Source: Streptomyces sp. WMMC500 (GTDB taxonomy: Bacteria; Actinomycetota; Actinomycetes; Streptomycetales; Streptomycetaceae). From it: a stretch of DNA of 64,000 nt. This document shows positions 27,527-36,896 of the stretch, in pieces. Where the stretch lies: positions 3,148,001-3,212,000 of the forward strand of contig NZ_CP114905.1 in assembly GCF_027497195.1 (NCBI RefSeq), read 5' to 3'. How positions within the stretch are numbered: the first letter of the stretch is position 1; the number at the start of each line of letters is the position of its first letter. The notes under the pieces are model-generated. The model saw nothing but the letters and a program-made list of their open reading frames with translations, was not told the origin of the DNA and did no database searches. Made by a program: the position numbers and the translations under genes.

Positions 27527-28443
27527 TGCGCAGCCGCTTTGCACCCGATCGGCAGTTGACCACCCGCATGGTGGTCACGATGTTCCTGCTCGGGCTGGTG
27601 TACGTGGCATTCGTTGCCGCGCTGATCGTCCTGCTCAAGTCCGTCGTCCTGGTGCTCGTCATCGCCGCCGGGCTGCTGGCCGCGCAGTTCTGGTATTCGG
27701 ACCGGATCGCCCTGTACGCGATGCGCGGCAGATTCGTCACGGCCGAAGAACAACCCCAGTTGCACGGCATCATCGACCGGCTGTGCGCCACCGCGGACAT
27801 GCCCAAACCCCGGGTGGCCGTGTCCGAGATGGACCTGCCGAACGCGTTCGCCACCGGCCGCAACGCCGACCACGCCGTCGTCTGCGTCACCACCGGCCTG
27901 CAGCGCCGCCTGACGACCGAGGAGCTCGAAGGCGTCCTCGCCCACGAGCTCTCGCACATAGCGCACCGCGACGTGGCGGTGATCACCATCGCCTCGTTCC
28001 TGGGGGTGATCGCGGGACTCGTCGTCCGCTTCGCCTTCTACTCCCAGTTGTTCGGCGGACGCAGCCGCGACCAGAACACCGTCGTCGTCCTCGCCGCGGT
28101 CATGGCGGTCTCCGCGCTCGTCTACGCGCTCAGCTTCGTGCTCATCCGCGCGCTGTCGCGCTACCGCGAGCTGGCCGCCGACCGCGCCGGAGCCATGCTG
28201 ACCGCGAAGCCCTCCGCGCTGGCCTCGGCCCTCACCAAGATCAGCGGGGACATCGCCCGTATCCCCACCCGGGATCTGCGCACCGCCCAGGCGTTCAACG
28301 CCTTCTTCTTCACCCCCGCCCTGGGTCCCGGCACCGCGGTGGCCAACCTCTTCTCCACCCACCCCAGCCTCGAACGCCGCCTCGACGCCCTCGCGGAGAT
28401 CTCCGCCGAGCTGGGCGAACCGGGCGGCGGCGGGACGCCGTGA
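27526..28443 (+). CDS. htpX: Membrane zinc metalloprotease HtpX (M48)
   Basis: 305 residues. Two N-terminal membrane helices (~15-58), the zinc site HELSH at 140-144 (HELSHIAHRD), two more hydrophobic segments at ~150-205, and a downstream ELAADRAG giving the third zinc ligand Glu. HtpX degrades damaged membrane proteins with its active site on the cytoplasmic side. Its ATG overlaps the stop of the micro-ORF after pspA, so it depends on coupled translation. Part of the Psp stress operon. Confidence 0.95.
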   Translation: MRSRFAPDRQLTTRMVVTMFLLGLVYVAFVAALIVLLKSVVLVLVIAAGLLAAQFWYSDRIALYAMRGRFVTAEEQPQLHGIIDRLCATADMPKPRVAVSEMDLPNAFATGRNADHAVVCVTTGLQRRLTTEELEGVLAHELSHIAHRDVAVITIASFLGVIAGLVVRFAFYSQLFGGRSRDQNTVVVLAAVMAVSALVYALSFVLIRALSRYRELAADRAGAMLTAKPSALASALTKISGDIARIPTRDLRTAQAFNAFFFTPALGPGTAVANLFSTHPSLERRLDALAEISAELGEPGGGGTP

Positions 28444-28460
28444 GAAGGAGCTGAGACCTC

Positions 28461-29039
28461 GTGGGCTTCCTGGACTCCCTGTTCGGCCGGTCCAAGCCGG
28501 TCAGGCCCGACCTGGACCAGCTCTTCGGACTCCCCTCCGCGGCGATCACGCTCCAGGCGGCCATCGGCTTCACCCCGACCGGCACGGGCTCGGTCTGCTT
28601 CGCCTCCATCGAGGGCGGGGCCTTCGCGCAGGTCCAGCAGGAGGTACGGGCCCTGCTGGACGCGGACTCCGAGCGGGCCGGCGTGCCGGTGGAGTTCAGC
28701 CGCGACGAGTACGGATACTCCTGGCTGCTCTCCCGCCGCGATCCCGGCGGCCTGCCCGGGCTGGTGGGGGACCTGCACGCGGTGAACACGTCGTTGCAGG
28801 ACAGCGGCTTCGGTCCACAGCTCCTCTGCTCCCTGGTCTCCTTCCGCGACACCGAGCTGCGCCCCATGGCGCTGGTCTACCTCTACAAGCGCGGCACCTT
28901 CTACCCCTTCGCTCCGCTGCCCGGCGAGAAGCGCGACAACCCGCTGGAACTCCAGGTCAAGGCGGTCGTCAAGGACGACCTGCGCATCGAGCAGGATTTG
29001 AGCCGCTGGTTCCCGCTGTGGGGCGCCCCCGGCCTGTGA
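28461..29039 (+). CDS. pspAB: PspA-associated protein PspAB
   Basis: 192 residues from a GTG with an aaggag ribosome site. It opens MGFLDSLFGRSKP and continues as a soluble alpha/beta protein without membrane segments. The sequence and position after htpX match the actinobacterial PspA-associated family PspAB, whose function is unknown beyond its genetic link with PspA. It ends the operon 17 nt after htpX starts it. Confidence 0.88.
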   Translation: MGFLDSLFGRSKPVRPDLDQLFGLPSAAITLQAAIGFTPTGTGSVCFASIEGGAFAQVQQEVRALLDADSERAGVPVEFSRDEYGYSWLLSRRDPGGLPGLVGDLHAVNTSLQDSGFGPQLLCSLVSFRDTELRPMALVYLYKRGTFYPFAPLPGEKRDNPLELQVKAVVKDDLRIEQDLSRWFPLWGAPGL

Positions 29040-29116
29040 GGGGGCGGGGAGACTACTCGAAGAACTTGAGGCTTCGACAGCCCGGAAGAGCAGGACGACG
29101 AGGGCAGCGAGGCGGC

Positions 29117-29735
29117 TCAGCGCTCCGGTGGTGCTGTCACCGGCGGCCACTGAATCCCCTCGCGCGCCGGCAGCCGCAGGTACGACGCGCGGCGCCTGCG
29201 CATGAACACCTTGGGAGAAGGTGATCAGCAGGGTCAGCACCGCGGCGAGACCCCCGGCGGCGACGAACACCAGCGGCTCCCCGATGCCCCCACTCACCAG
29301 AACGGCCACCATCACGACCGCGAAGACCTTGAAGACCAGCCCTCGTACGGGCTCCCACCCCACCACGCCGAAGTAGTCGGCTTTGATCCGGGCGTGCAGC
29401 AGCCGGACCTCACGCCGGGCGGGCCCGCGGGCGATCAGCGGTACGGGCCAGGGGTACATGCCGGGCAGCCGGCCGCCCCGGAGCGCGCGGGGATAGTCAC
29501 GGCCGGTGCGCTCGGCGCGGCGGCCGGCGTCGGGGAGACGGCGGAACGTGTGCAGCGGCGGCCGCAGATCGGCGGGGACACCGGTGGCGAGCCCGGCATA
29601 GCGGTAGCCGAACTGCTCGGCGCAGTAGGCGAACTTGGCGAAGAGCCAGACCGACGGCCACGGGATCGGCGTGTTGAACTCCCCCAGCGCGTCGCCCTCC
29701 TCCAGCATCCTGCGCAGGTGTCGTCGCATCCGCAT
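29117..29735 (-). pseudogene. Small membrane protein gene with a 1-nt frameshift near its 3' end
   Basis: The ATG at 29735 has a gggag site and gives a ~178-residue protein with an N-terminal charged domain (MLEEGDALGEF, TPIPWPSVWLFAKFAYC) and two membrane helices near residues 135-175. After LLITF the frame runs on without a stop to 28161, antisense to pspAB and htpX. Shifting by one base at the GGG run 29213-29215 gives a natural ending, KVFMRRRRASYLRLPARE and then a stop at 29117. So one extra base appears to have been gained in that run; mutation and sequencing error are both possible. I do not recognise the family. The gene is 12 nt downstream of a WXG100-like gene. Confidence 0.6.
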
Positions 29736-29747
29736 GAAGGCTCCCGC

Positions 29748-30044
29748 TCAGCCGCCCTTGCCCATCAGCTCGTCGTAGAGCTTCTCGTCCAGCTTTGCGA
29801 ACTCGTCGGCCGCCGTATTGGAGAACGACGAAACGCCCTTGGTCATCTTCGAGAGCTGGCTGAATCCGTAGTCCCAGGAGCCGGCGAAGTCGTCGCACGC
29901 GGCGTGGAGTTCCTCGTGCCCGATCCTGGTGGCGTCGGCCCGGGTCATTGGCCGATTGCGGGCGACGAATCGAGGACAGGTTCCTGCCCGTTCCCCCGCC
30001 TCCTCGGCACCGCTGGACCGAATGACGTCCGGGCATGAGATCAC
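29748..30044 (-). CDS. WXG100/ESX-like small helical protein
   Basis: 98 residues if started at the GTG at 30044, about the usual length of WXG100 proteins; ATG 29948 would leave only 66. The C-terminal two thirds (ARIGHEELHAACDDF-like start, SWDYGFSQLSKM turn, then AADEFAKLDEKLYDE) fit the helix-turn-helix of ESAT-6-like proteins, with W-D-Y-G replacing WXG. The N-terminal third is Cys- and Arg-containing and atypical, so a small frame disturbance there is possible. No ribosome site is obvious. It pairs with the frameshifted membrane gene downstream. Secretion by a type VII system is inferred only from the family; no ESX machinery is in the window. Confidence 0.55.
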   Translation of the reverse strand: MISCPDVIRSSGAEEAGERAGTCPRFVARNRPMTRADATRIGHEELHAACDDFAGSWDYGFSQLSKMTKGVSSFSNTAADEFAKLDEKLYDELMGKGG

Positions 30045-30111
30045 TGCAGATCGATAACGGCGGTGGCGGGTGTATAGAGTCGAAGAGTCGGTTTGCCTAG
30101 CGTGGCCGGTG

Positions 30112-31251
30112 ATGTTCGCCGTGGGGTGCCGAGCGATTCCGCAAGGGAGAGGGGAAGCCCTGAACGAGCCGCAGAGCCCCAAACCGGCCACGCCCGTCCG
30201 CGCTGTGCTTTCAGCGCTGCCTTACGCCGTCATGACCGTCGTCGCGGTGGTGGACATCTCGGCCGGCCCGGAAGTCGGCTACCTGCCGCTGGTGTCCCTG
30301 GGCCCCGCGTTCGCCGGCCTGGTCGGCGGATGGCGGCGCACGGCGTTGATCGGGGCACTGGCGCTGCTGCTCTGTGCGGCGCTCGCTCAGTACAACGGGC
30401 TGCTCGGCGACCGCCGCGGGTACACCGCAATGTTCTCGGTGGTCGCGGTCACCGCTGCCGGACTGGCGGCCGTTCGGATGCGACAGGCGAGAGAAGCAGA
30501 GCTGGCCAACGTGCGTTCGATCGCCGAGACGGCCCAGCGTGTGCTGCTGCGGCCCGTGCCGCTGGCCGCCGGAAAACTGAGGATCGCACTTTCGTACACC
30601 TCCGCGGTCGCCGACGCCAGGATCGGAGGCGACCTGTATGAGGTCGTGACGTCACCGGCGGGGGTACGGGTGATCGTCGGCGATGTACAGGGCAAGGGAC
30701 TCGAAGCGGTGGAGGCCGCGGCGGTGGTGCTCAGCGCCTTCCGCGAGGCGGCGTACGACGAACCGGACCTCCAGGCGGTCGGCGAACGTGTCGAACGGGC
30801 ACTTGACCGCCAACTGCCCTCCGAGAAGTTCGTCACGACGATCATGGCGGAGATCGGCGACGAACCGGCCGTGACCCTGCTCAACTACGGACACCCCGCA
30901 CCGCTGGCGGTCCGGAGCGACGGGGACACCCGCCTGCTCGAACCACCCGCACGCGCACTCCCCCTTGGCCTCGGCATGCACGGCACTGCACCGCCCCGAC
31001 CACACGTGCACCCCTTCAGTCCGGGCGACCAGATCCTCTTCTACACAGACGGCGTTACGGAAGCACGCAACGAACAAGGCGCCTTCTACTCCCTCACCAG
31101 GTCCACCCCGCTCCTCAGGGACGCCGACGCCGACACAGCACTGGCGGCCGTTCGCCAGGACCTGATCGACTACGTAGGCGGACCGCTCCAGGACGACGCC
31201 GCCATGCTGCTCCTGCGGTACCGAAGAGAAGACGCCGCCCAGCAGGCGTAA
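30112..31251 (+). CDS. Membrane PP2C/SpoIIE-type serine phosphatase
   Basis: 379 residues from ATG 30112. A CTG at 30160 with a better purine-rich site and a GTG at 30070 are alternatives. Three or four N-terminal membrane segments (~30-130) lead through a short helix to a SpoIIE phosphatase domain (~165-375). Its metal-binding signatures are visible: GGDLYEV, VGDVQGKG, FYTDGVTEARN and DDAAMLLL. Such proteins dephosphorylate anti-sigma-factor antagonists or similar targets. No anti-sigma partner lies next to it. The membrane domain is probably the sensor. Confidence 0.9.
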   Translation: MFAVGCRAIPQGRGEALNEPQSPKPATPVRAVLSALPYAVMTVVAVVDISAGPEVGYLPLVSLGPAFAGLVGGWRRTALIGALALLLCAALAQYNGLLGDRRGYTAMFSVVAVTAAGLAAVRMRQAREAELANVRSIAETAQRVLLRPVPLAAGKLRIALSYTSAVADARIGGDLYEVVTSPAGVRVIVGDVQGKGLEAVEAAAVVLSAFREAAYDEPDLQAVGERVERALDRQLPSEKFVTTIMAEIGDEPAVTLLNYGHPAPLAVRSDGDTRLLEPPARALPLGLGMHGTAPPRPHVHPFSPGDQILFYTDGVTEARNEQGAFYSLTRSTPLLRDADADTALAAVRQDLIDYVGGPLQDDAAMLLLRYRREDAAQQA

Positions 31252-31613
31252 CGGCCATCGCACCCTCGGGGCCGAGGCGACCGAGGCCGTCGGCGCCGGG
31301 CCGGGCGGCCCCGGCCATGTGCCGGTCGTCGTCGTTCGGATCCGTCGGCCTGTCACGGACGGATTCCTGTGCTCCGGTTGCTGTCAAGTCCGCTGTCCGC
31401 ACAAGAAATTGGCCACTCGGCCGGGCTACCGCCTCCCAGGGCCCTCCCCTAGTCTCTGCCGCCGTATTCGTCCTTACGTACGAAGGGACGCTGCTGTGGG
31501 CGCAGGGGGAACGCTCGGCACGCCAGGGACGGAACGGCCGGCGCCGCCGGTCCGCCGGAAGCCGGTGTCGTCCGCTGTCGCGGGTCCGGTGGGACCGGGT
31601 GGGGCGGGCACCG
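31252..31613 (+). other. Intergenic region upstream of the encapsulin cluster
   Basis: 362 bp with no convincing gene. It starts with a short GC-rich inverted repeat just after the phosphatase stop (CCTCGGGGCCGAGG) that may end transcription. It should hold the promoter of the six-gene operon that follows; TAGTCT near 31451 is a possible -10, but no good -35 is seen. Several GTGs before 31614 are in frame with the oxidase but lie in low-bias sequence. Confidence 0.4.
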
Positions 31614-32744
31614 GTGGCTGACGTCCTGGTCATCGGGGGTGGCATCGCCGGTGCCGCGGCGGGGTGGTCTCTCGCCGGGCGGTCCGGCAGCCGCCGGGTG
31701 ACGCTGCTGGAGGCGGAGCGGGTTCCGGGGATGCACGCGACCGGGCGCTCCGCGGCGCTGTTCAGCGAGTACTTCGGCAACGCGGCGGTGCGGGCGCTCA
31801 CCGTGCACAGCCGGGTCTTCTACGCGACGCCGCCCACCGGCTTCGCCGCCGGCCCGCTGCTCACGCCACGCGGCGTCCTCGCCCTCGGTACCCCGGAGAC
31901 CGCCGCGGCCTTCGCGGCCGCGAAGGCCGCGGGGGCCGGCGCGCCGCAGCCCGCCGTGGAACTGACCGTCGAGGAGGCGCTCGGGCTGTGCCCGCTGCTC
32001 CGCCCCGGCGCGTTCGACCGGGCGCTCCACAAGCCGGGGGCCTGCGACGTCGACGTGGACGCCGCGCACCAGGGCTTCCTGCGCGGGCTGCGGGCCGCCG
32101 GGGGCACGGTGGTGACCGGTGCCCGGGTCACGGGGCTCGTCCGGCGCGGCGGCCGGTGGCACGCCGCCACCCCGGCCGGCGACTTCTCCGCGCCGCTCGT
32201 CGTCAACGCGGCGGGCGCATGGGCCGACGGCGTCGCGAAGTTGGCCGGTGTGCCGCCGGCCGGGCTCGTCCCGTACCGCCGTACGGCCGCGCTCGCCCGG
32301 GTGCCGGACGGCCACGACGTCACGGGCTGGCCCATGGTCACCGACGTCGCCGACACCTTCTACGCCCGCCCCGAGCCCGGCGGTCTGCTGCTCTCCCCCG
32401 CCGACGCGACACCGACGGCGCCGGGTCCGGTGCGCCACGACGAGGCCGACGTGGCGCTCGCGATCGCACGGTTCGAGGCGATGGTCGCCCTCCCGCTGCG
32501 GCACGTGTCGCACGCCTGGGCGGGGCTGCGCACCGCCGCGCCCGACGACACCCCGGTGATCGGGCCCGACCCGGACGCGCCGGGGTTCTGCTGGCTCGCC
32601 GGACTCGGTGGCTACGGCATCCAGACGGCCCCCGCGGCCGGCGCCCTGCTCGCCGCCCTGGCCGCCGAGGACGCACCACCACCGGAACTGCTCCCGCTCG
32701 TCGCGGACGTCACTCCGGTCCGCACCCGCACGGCACCGCTCTGA
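31614..32744 (+). CDS. FAD-dependent amine/amino-acid oxidoreductase (DAO family)
   Basis: 376 residues. The GTG at 31614 puts the FAD-binding motif VIGGGIAGAAAGWSLA right at the N-terminus, as in glycine oxidase and D-amino-acid dehydrogenase relatives. A second FAD contact, VVNAAGAWAD, is near residue 200 and the C-terminal GLGGYGIQTAP closes the cofactor site. It oxidises C-N bonds of amines or amino acids to imines, which hydrolyse to carbonyl compounds. First gene of the encapsulin biosynthetic operon, 24 nt before the NRPS-like gene. It may act on the amino-acid precursor or on an amine product. Confidence 0.9.
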   Translation: MADVLVIGGGIAGAAAGWSLAGRSGSRRVTLLEAERVPGMHATGRSAALFSEYFGNAAVRALTVHSRVFYATPPTGFAAGPLLTPRGVLALGTPETAAAFAAAKAAGAGAPQPAVELTVEEALGLCPLLRPGAFDRALHKPGACDVDVDAAHQGFLRGLRAAGGTVVTGARVTGLVRRGGRWHAATPAGDFSAPLVVNAAGAWADGVAKLAGVPPAGLVPYRRTAALARVPDGHDVTGWPMVTDVADTFYARPEPGGLLLSPADATPTAPGPVRHDEADVALAIARFEAMVALPLRHVSHAWAGLRTAAPDDTPVIGPDPDAPGFCWLAGLGGYGIQTAPAAGALLAALAAEDAPPPELLPLVADVTPVRTRTAPL

Positions 32745-32768
32745 CCCCCAACCCCTCCGGGAGAGAGC

Positions 32769-35700
32769 TTGCTGGATATGTCGGAAACGAACTGGCACCT
32801 GGCTGGCGGACGAGCCGACCACGGCCCGTACCGCCCGGTGACCACCCTCATCGAACAGCAGTGTGCCCGCACCCCGGACCGCCCCGCCGTCACCTTCCGC
32901 GGCGCGACGGAGACCACGCTCACGTACGCGGAGTTCGACGCGCTCGCCAACGGACTGGCCACCGAGCTCGCCGAAGCGGGGGTGCGCGCCGGAGACGTCG
33001 TGCCCGTCGTCCTCGGCAACAGCCTCGAACTGCCGCTGTGCATGGTGGCGTTGACGAAGCTCGGCGCCGCCTTCTCGCTGTGCGACCCCGCCTGGCCGGA
33101 GGAGCGCCTGCGCGCCGTGCTCGTACGCCCCGGGCCGCCGCTGGTACTGACGGCGACCGCCGCGGTCGTGGAGCACGGCGCCCACGTGGTCGCCGCGGAC
33201 CGCATCCGCCCGCGCGGGCGCGGGCCCGACGTGCCGGCGCCGGGTGCGGACACGGTGGCGTACGGCGTGTTCACCTCGGGCAGCACCGGTGCGCCGAAGT
33301 GCGCGCTGAACGTGCACCGCGGGCTGACCAACCGGTTGCGCTTCATGACCCGCTGGTTCGCCGCCACCGGTGACGAGGTCGTCCTGCAGAACAGCAGGCA
33401 CACCTTCGACTCGGCGATCTGGCAGTTACTGTGGCCGCTGACGACCGGCGGTCGCACGATCGTGCCGGAGCAGGGCGAGTTCCTGGACCTGGAGCGGACG
33501 GTGGAGATCATCCACCGCTACCGCGTCACCGTCACGGACTTCGTGCCCGCGATCCTGGGCATGCTGGTCGCCCTGCTGGAGGCGGAGCCCGCGGCGGTGG
33601 CGAAGGTGGCGTCGCTGCGCCACGTCGTCGTCGGCGGCGAGGAGATCATCCCGCACGCCGTGCACCGGCTGCGCGCGCTGGTGCCGGGACTGGAGATCAC
33701 CAACGGCTACGGCCCGTCGGAGACCGCCATCGGCATGGTCTTCCACCGCATCGCCGGCGACGAGGGAGACAGCATCCCGCTGGGCCGCCCCATCGACAAC
33801 TGCTACGCGGTCGTCGCCGACGACCGGCTCACACCGCTGCCCCCGGGCCGCACCGGGGAGATCCTCGTCGGCGGCGCCTGCGTGGGCGCCGGCTACCTCG
33901 ACGACCCGGCGCGCACCGCGCAGGCGTTCGTACCGAACCCTCATGCCCGGATCCCCGGTCCGCGGCTCTACCGCACCGGCGACCTGGGCTGGTTCGACGA
34001 GGCGGGCGTGCTGCGCTTCGCCGGCCGGCGGGACCGGCAGGTCAAGGTGGACGGGGTGCGTATCGAGCCGGCCGAGATCGAGACCGCCGCCGAGGGCTGC
34101 GCAGGCGTGATCCAGGCCAAGGCGCTGACCGTGCGGCGGGGCGGGCGCAACCGGCTGGTGGTGGCCGCCGCCGCCGAGGACGGCACCGCGCCGGCGGCAC
34201 TGCGCGCGCACCTGGTGTCGGTGCTGCCGCGCATCCACCTGCCGCAGCACTGCTTCGTGCTGGAGTCGCTGCCGCTGAGCGACAACGGCAAGGTCGACCT
34301 GGAGGCGCTGCGCCGGATCGTGACGGAGAAGCTGGCGGCCGGCGGCAGACCCGGCGTCCGCGACGGCGATCCGCCCGCGGAGCGCGTCGCGGACATCGTG
34401 CGCGGCATCCTCGGACTGCCGGACTTCGGCGTGGACGACGACTTCCTCGCCCACGGTGGCGACTCGCTGAGCGCGCTCGCCGCCACCATCGCCGTGCGCG
34501 ACGCGCTCGGTGTCCCCGTGGTCGTCTCCGACCTGTACGCGCACCGCAGCCCCGGCGCGCTGGCCGCCGCCGTGCTGCACCGGCCGGCCCCGGACGGCGA
34601 TGCCGTCGCGAAGGAGGAGTCGGCGCTGATGGAGCACGACGCGCTGCTGCCGGCGGACCTGGCGCGCGCGGCGGCCCGGGCCGCCGGCTCCGTCGCGGTG
34701 CTGCCGCCGCGCACCGTGCTGGTGACCGGGGCCAGCGGCTTCGTCGGCTCCCGGGTGGTGCACCGGCTGCTCGGGACCACGCCGGCCCGGGTGGTGTGCC
34801 TGGTCCGCGCCCACGACGACGTACAGGCCGGAAAGCGGATGGTGGCCGCGCTGCGCGCCCAGGGGCTTTGGGCGGAGGCGCTGGGGCCGCGGCTGGACGC
34901 CCGCGCGGGCGACCTCGCCCAGCCCCGCTTCGGCTGGCACGCGCGGCGGTGGGAACGGTACGCGGTGGAGTGCGACGCGGTGCTGCACGCCGGTGCGCTG
35001 GTCAACTTCCTGCTCGGCTACGGTGACCACCGCGCCGCCAACGTCGCGGGGACCGCCCACGTGCTGCGCTTCGCACTCGCCGGCCGGCCCAAGCCGCTGC
35101 ACCACGTGTCCACCCTCGGAGTGCTCGACCGGCACGCGCTGCACACCGGCACGCGGCTCGGCGAGGGCACCGACGCACGGCGGGTGACGGTGCCCGGCAG
35201 CGGCTACAGCCGGTCCAAGCTGGTGGCGGAGCAACTGCTGCTGCGGGCGCGCGAGCTGGGCGCGCCGGTCACGCTCTACCGGCTCGGCGAGATCATGCCC
35301 GCCGTGGACAACGGCCTGCCCAACCCGCGGGCGCTCACGCACCTGCTGCTGTCCGCCTTCCACGAGCTCGGACTGCGGCCGGCGGTGCCGATGCGCACCG
35401 ACTACACGCCGGTCGACGAGACGGCCGCCCGGCTGGTCGCGGGACTGGCAGAGGGGGCGACGGGTGCGGACTACCACGTGTTCCGCGCGGGAAGCGTCGA
35501 CCTGGCCGCGGTCGGGTCGTCACCGGCCGGCCCGGCGGCGGACGGCGGACCGCGCCCGCTGCCGCCGCGCGCGTTCACGGCCGCGCTCGCCGCGGCGGCC
35601 GCGGCCGACGAGCGGTCGGCAGCAGCCCTGCTGCACGCCGTGCTGACCTCCCTCCCGGCCGGCCGCGCGGACGGAACGCCGGACTTCGCCCGGCTGCTCA

Positions 35701-35819
35701 CCGACAACCCGCGGTTGTTCACCCGCGCCCGCTGCGCCGGGCTGGAAGAGCGCCACGGGCTGCGCGACGGCCCGCTCGACGAGGCGTTCGCCGCGTACCG
35801 CGCGACACTCGCCGGCTGA
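32769..35819 (+). CDS. NRPS-like A-T-R protein (adenylation, carrier, thioester reductase)
   Basis: 1016 residues from TTG 32769 (gggag site); ATG 32778 is possible. Adenylation core motifs: FTSGSTGAPK near 167, NGYGPSETA near 312, YRTGDL near 400, GRRDRQVKVDG near 420 and A10 NGKVD near 505. The carrier domain has HGGDS with the phosphopantetheine Ser566. The reductase Rossmann motif TGASGFVG is at 653-660 and the catalytic YSRSK at 813-817. FDSAIW keeps the Asp that binds the alpha-amino group, so an alpha-amino acid is the likely substrate. With no condensation domain, it should activate one amino acid and release it as aldehyde (or alcohol) with NADPH. Codon 220 is a TTA, rare in Streptomyces and read by the bldA tRNA. 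Confidence 0.95.
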   Translation: MLDMSETNWHLAGGRADHGPYRPVTTLIEQQCARTPDRPAVTFRGATETTLTYAEFDALANGLATELAEAGVRAGDVVPVVLGNSLELPLCMVALTKLGAAFSLCDPAWPEERLRAVLVRPGPPLVLTATAAVVEHGAHVVAADRIRPRGRGPDVPAPGADTVAYGVFTSGSTGAPKCALNVHRGLTNRLRFMTRWFAATGDEVVLQNSRHTFDSAIWQLLWPLTTGGRTIVPEQGEFLDLERTVEIIHRYRVTVTDFVPAILGMLVALLEAEPAAVAKVASLRHVVVGGEEIIPHAVHRLRALVPGLEITNGYGPSETAIGMVFHRIAGDEGDSIPLGRPIDNCYAVVADDRLTPLPPGRTGEILVGGACVGAGYLDDPARTAQAFVPNPHARIPGPRLYRTGDLGWFDEAGVLRFAGRRDRQVKVDGVRIEPAEIETAAEGCAGVIQAKALTVRRGGRNRLVVAAAAEDGTAPAALRAHLVSVLPRIHLPQHCFVLESLPLSDNGKVDLEALRRIVTEKLAAGGRPGVRDGDPPAERVADIVRGILGLPDFGVDDDFLAHGGDSLSALAATIAVRDALGVPVVVSDLYAHRSPGALAAAVLHRPAPDGDAVAKEESALMEHDALLPADLARAAARAAGSVAVLPPRTVLVTGASGFVGSRVVHRLLGTTPARVVCLVRAHDDVQAGKRMVAALRAQGLWAEALGPRLDARAGDLAQPRFGWHARRWERYAVECDAVLHAGALVNFLLGYGDHRAANVAGTAHVLRFALAGRPKPLHHVSTLGVLDRHALHTGTRLGEGTDARRVTVPGSGYSRSKLVAEQLLLRARELGAPVTLYRLGEIMPAVDNGLPNPRALTHLLLSAFHELGLRPAVPMRTDYTPVDETAARLVAGLAEGATGADYHVFRAGSVDLAAVGSSPAGPAADGGPRPLPPRAFTAALAAAAAADERSAAALLHAVLTSLPAGRADGTPDFARLLTDNPRLFTRARCAGLEERHGLRDGPLDEAFAAYRATLAG

Positions 35820-35912
35820 CCAGGAGGGCGGCCGGCGCGGCGAGTTCGCCGCCGCACCGGCAGCCTGACGGAGACGAACGGAACTGCAAGGAAGCGTCAC
35901 GGAAGGGGACTC

Positions 35913-36896
35913 GTGCGAAATCGGACCATGGGCCGGCTCGGCTGGCAGGTCAGCGAGATCGGCTACGGAATGTGGGGCATCGGCGGCGGCCCCGGCGGCT
36001 TCACCGGCTGGGACTACGACGTCGCGCCCGACTGCCTGGACCTGGCGGTGGAGCTGGGCTGCACCTTCTTCGACACCGCCTGGGTCTACGGCAGAGGGGT
36101 CAGCGAGCAGTTGCTCGCGGCGCTGCTCAAGCGCCACCCGGAGCGGCGGCTCTACACCGCGACGAAGGTGCCGCCGCGCAACCGCGAGTGGCCGCCGGGC
36201 AAGGACGACACCCTCGACGACGTCTTCCCGCCGGACCACGTGCGCGAGTACGTGCACCGCAGCCTGGAGAACCTCGGCACCGACAGCATCGACCTGCTGC
36301 AGTTCCACGTGTGGGAGGACTCCTGGGCCGGGGACGAGCGCTGGCAGCAGGTCGTCGCCGACCTCAAGGCGGAGGGCGTGATCGAGGGTTTCGGCATCAG
36401 CGTCAACCGGTGGGAGCCGGAGAACTGCATGCGGGCCCTCGACACCGGCCTCGTCGACGTCGTCCAGGTGATCTACAACGTCTTCGACCAGGCGCCGGAG
36501 GACGAGCTGTTCGAGCGCGCGCAGCGCGACGGCATCGGCATCATCGCCCGCGTGCCCTTCGACGAGGGCGGGCTGACCGGTGCGCTCACCCGGGAGACGA
36601 CGTTCCCCGAAGACGACTGGCGCGCGGTCTACTTCGGTCCCGACAACCTGGGTCCGACCGTCGACCGGGCGGAGGCGCTGAAGAAGGTGCTCCCCGAGGG
36701 CATGACGCTGCCCGAACTCGCGCTGCGCTTCATCCTCCACCACCCGGCCGTGAGCACGGTCATCCCCGGCATGCGGAAACCCGCCCACGTACGCGCCAAC
36801 CTCGCGGTCTCCGACGCCCCGCCGCTCGACCCCGGGCTGCTGACCGAGCTGCGGCGGCACCGGTGGGACCGGCGGCCCACGGCCTGGTCGATGTGA
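35913..36896 (+). CDS. Aldo/keto reductase
   Basis: 327 residues from GTG 35913 with a ggaagggg site. A TIM-barrel aldo/keto reductase with the catalytic tetrad Asp54, Tyr59, Lys85 and His132 (FDTAWVYG, TATKVPP, LLQFHVW). The C-terminal phosphate-binding region VIPGMRKPAHVRAN fits NADPH use. In this operon it would reduce the aldehyde released by the A-T-R enzyme to an alcohol. Its stop overlaps the sulfotransferase GTG (GTGA at 36893). Confidence 0.93.
   Translation: MRNRTMGRLGWQVSEIGYGMWGIGGGPGGFTGWDYDVAPDCLDLAVELGCTFFDTAWVYGRGVSEQLLAALLKRHPERRLYTATKVPPRNREWPPGKDDTLDDVFPPDHVREYVHRSLENLGTDSIDLLQFHVWEDSWAGDERWQQVVADLKAEGVIEGFGISVNRWEPENCMRALDTGLVDVVQVIYNVFDQAPEDELFERAQRDGIGIIARVPFDEGGLTGALTRETTFPEDDWRAVYFGPDNLGPTVDRAEALKKVLPEGMTLPELALRFILHHPAVSTVIPGMRKPAHVRANLAVSDAPPLDPGLLTELRRHRWDRRPTAWSM

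Noticed and set aside
28161..29116. C-terminal extension of the 29735 minus-strand gene through pspAB and into htpX
   Set aside because: It is the antisense shadow of two well-identified genes; a one-base shift gives a natural stop at 29117.
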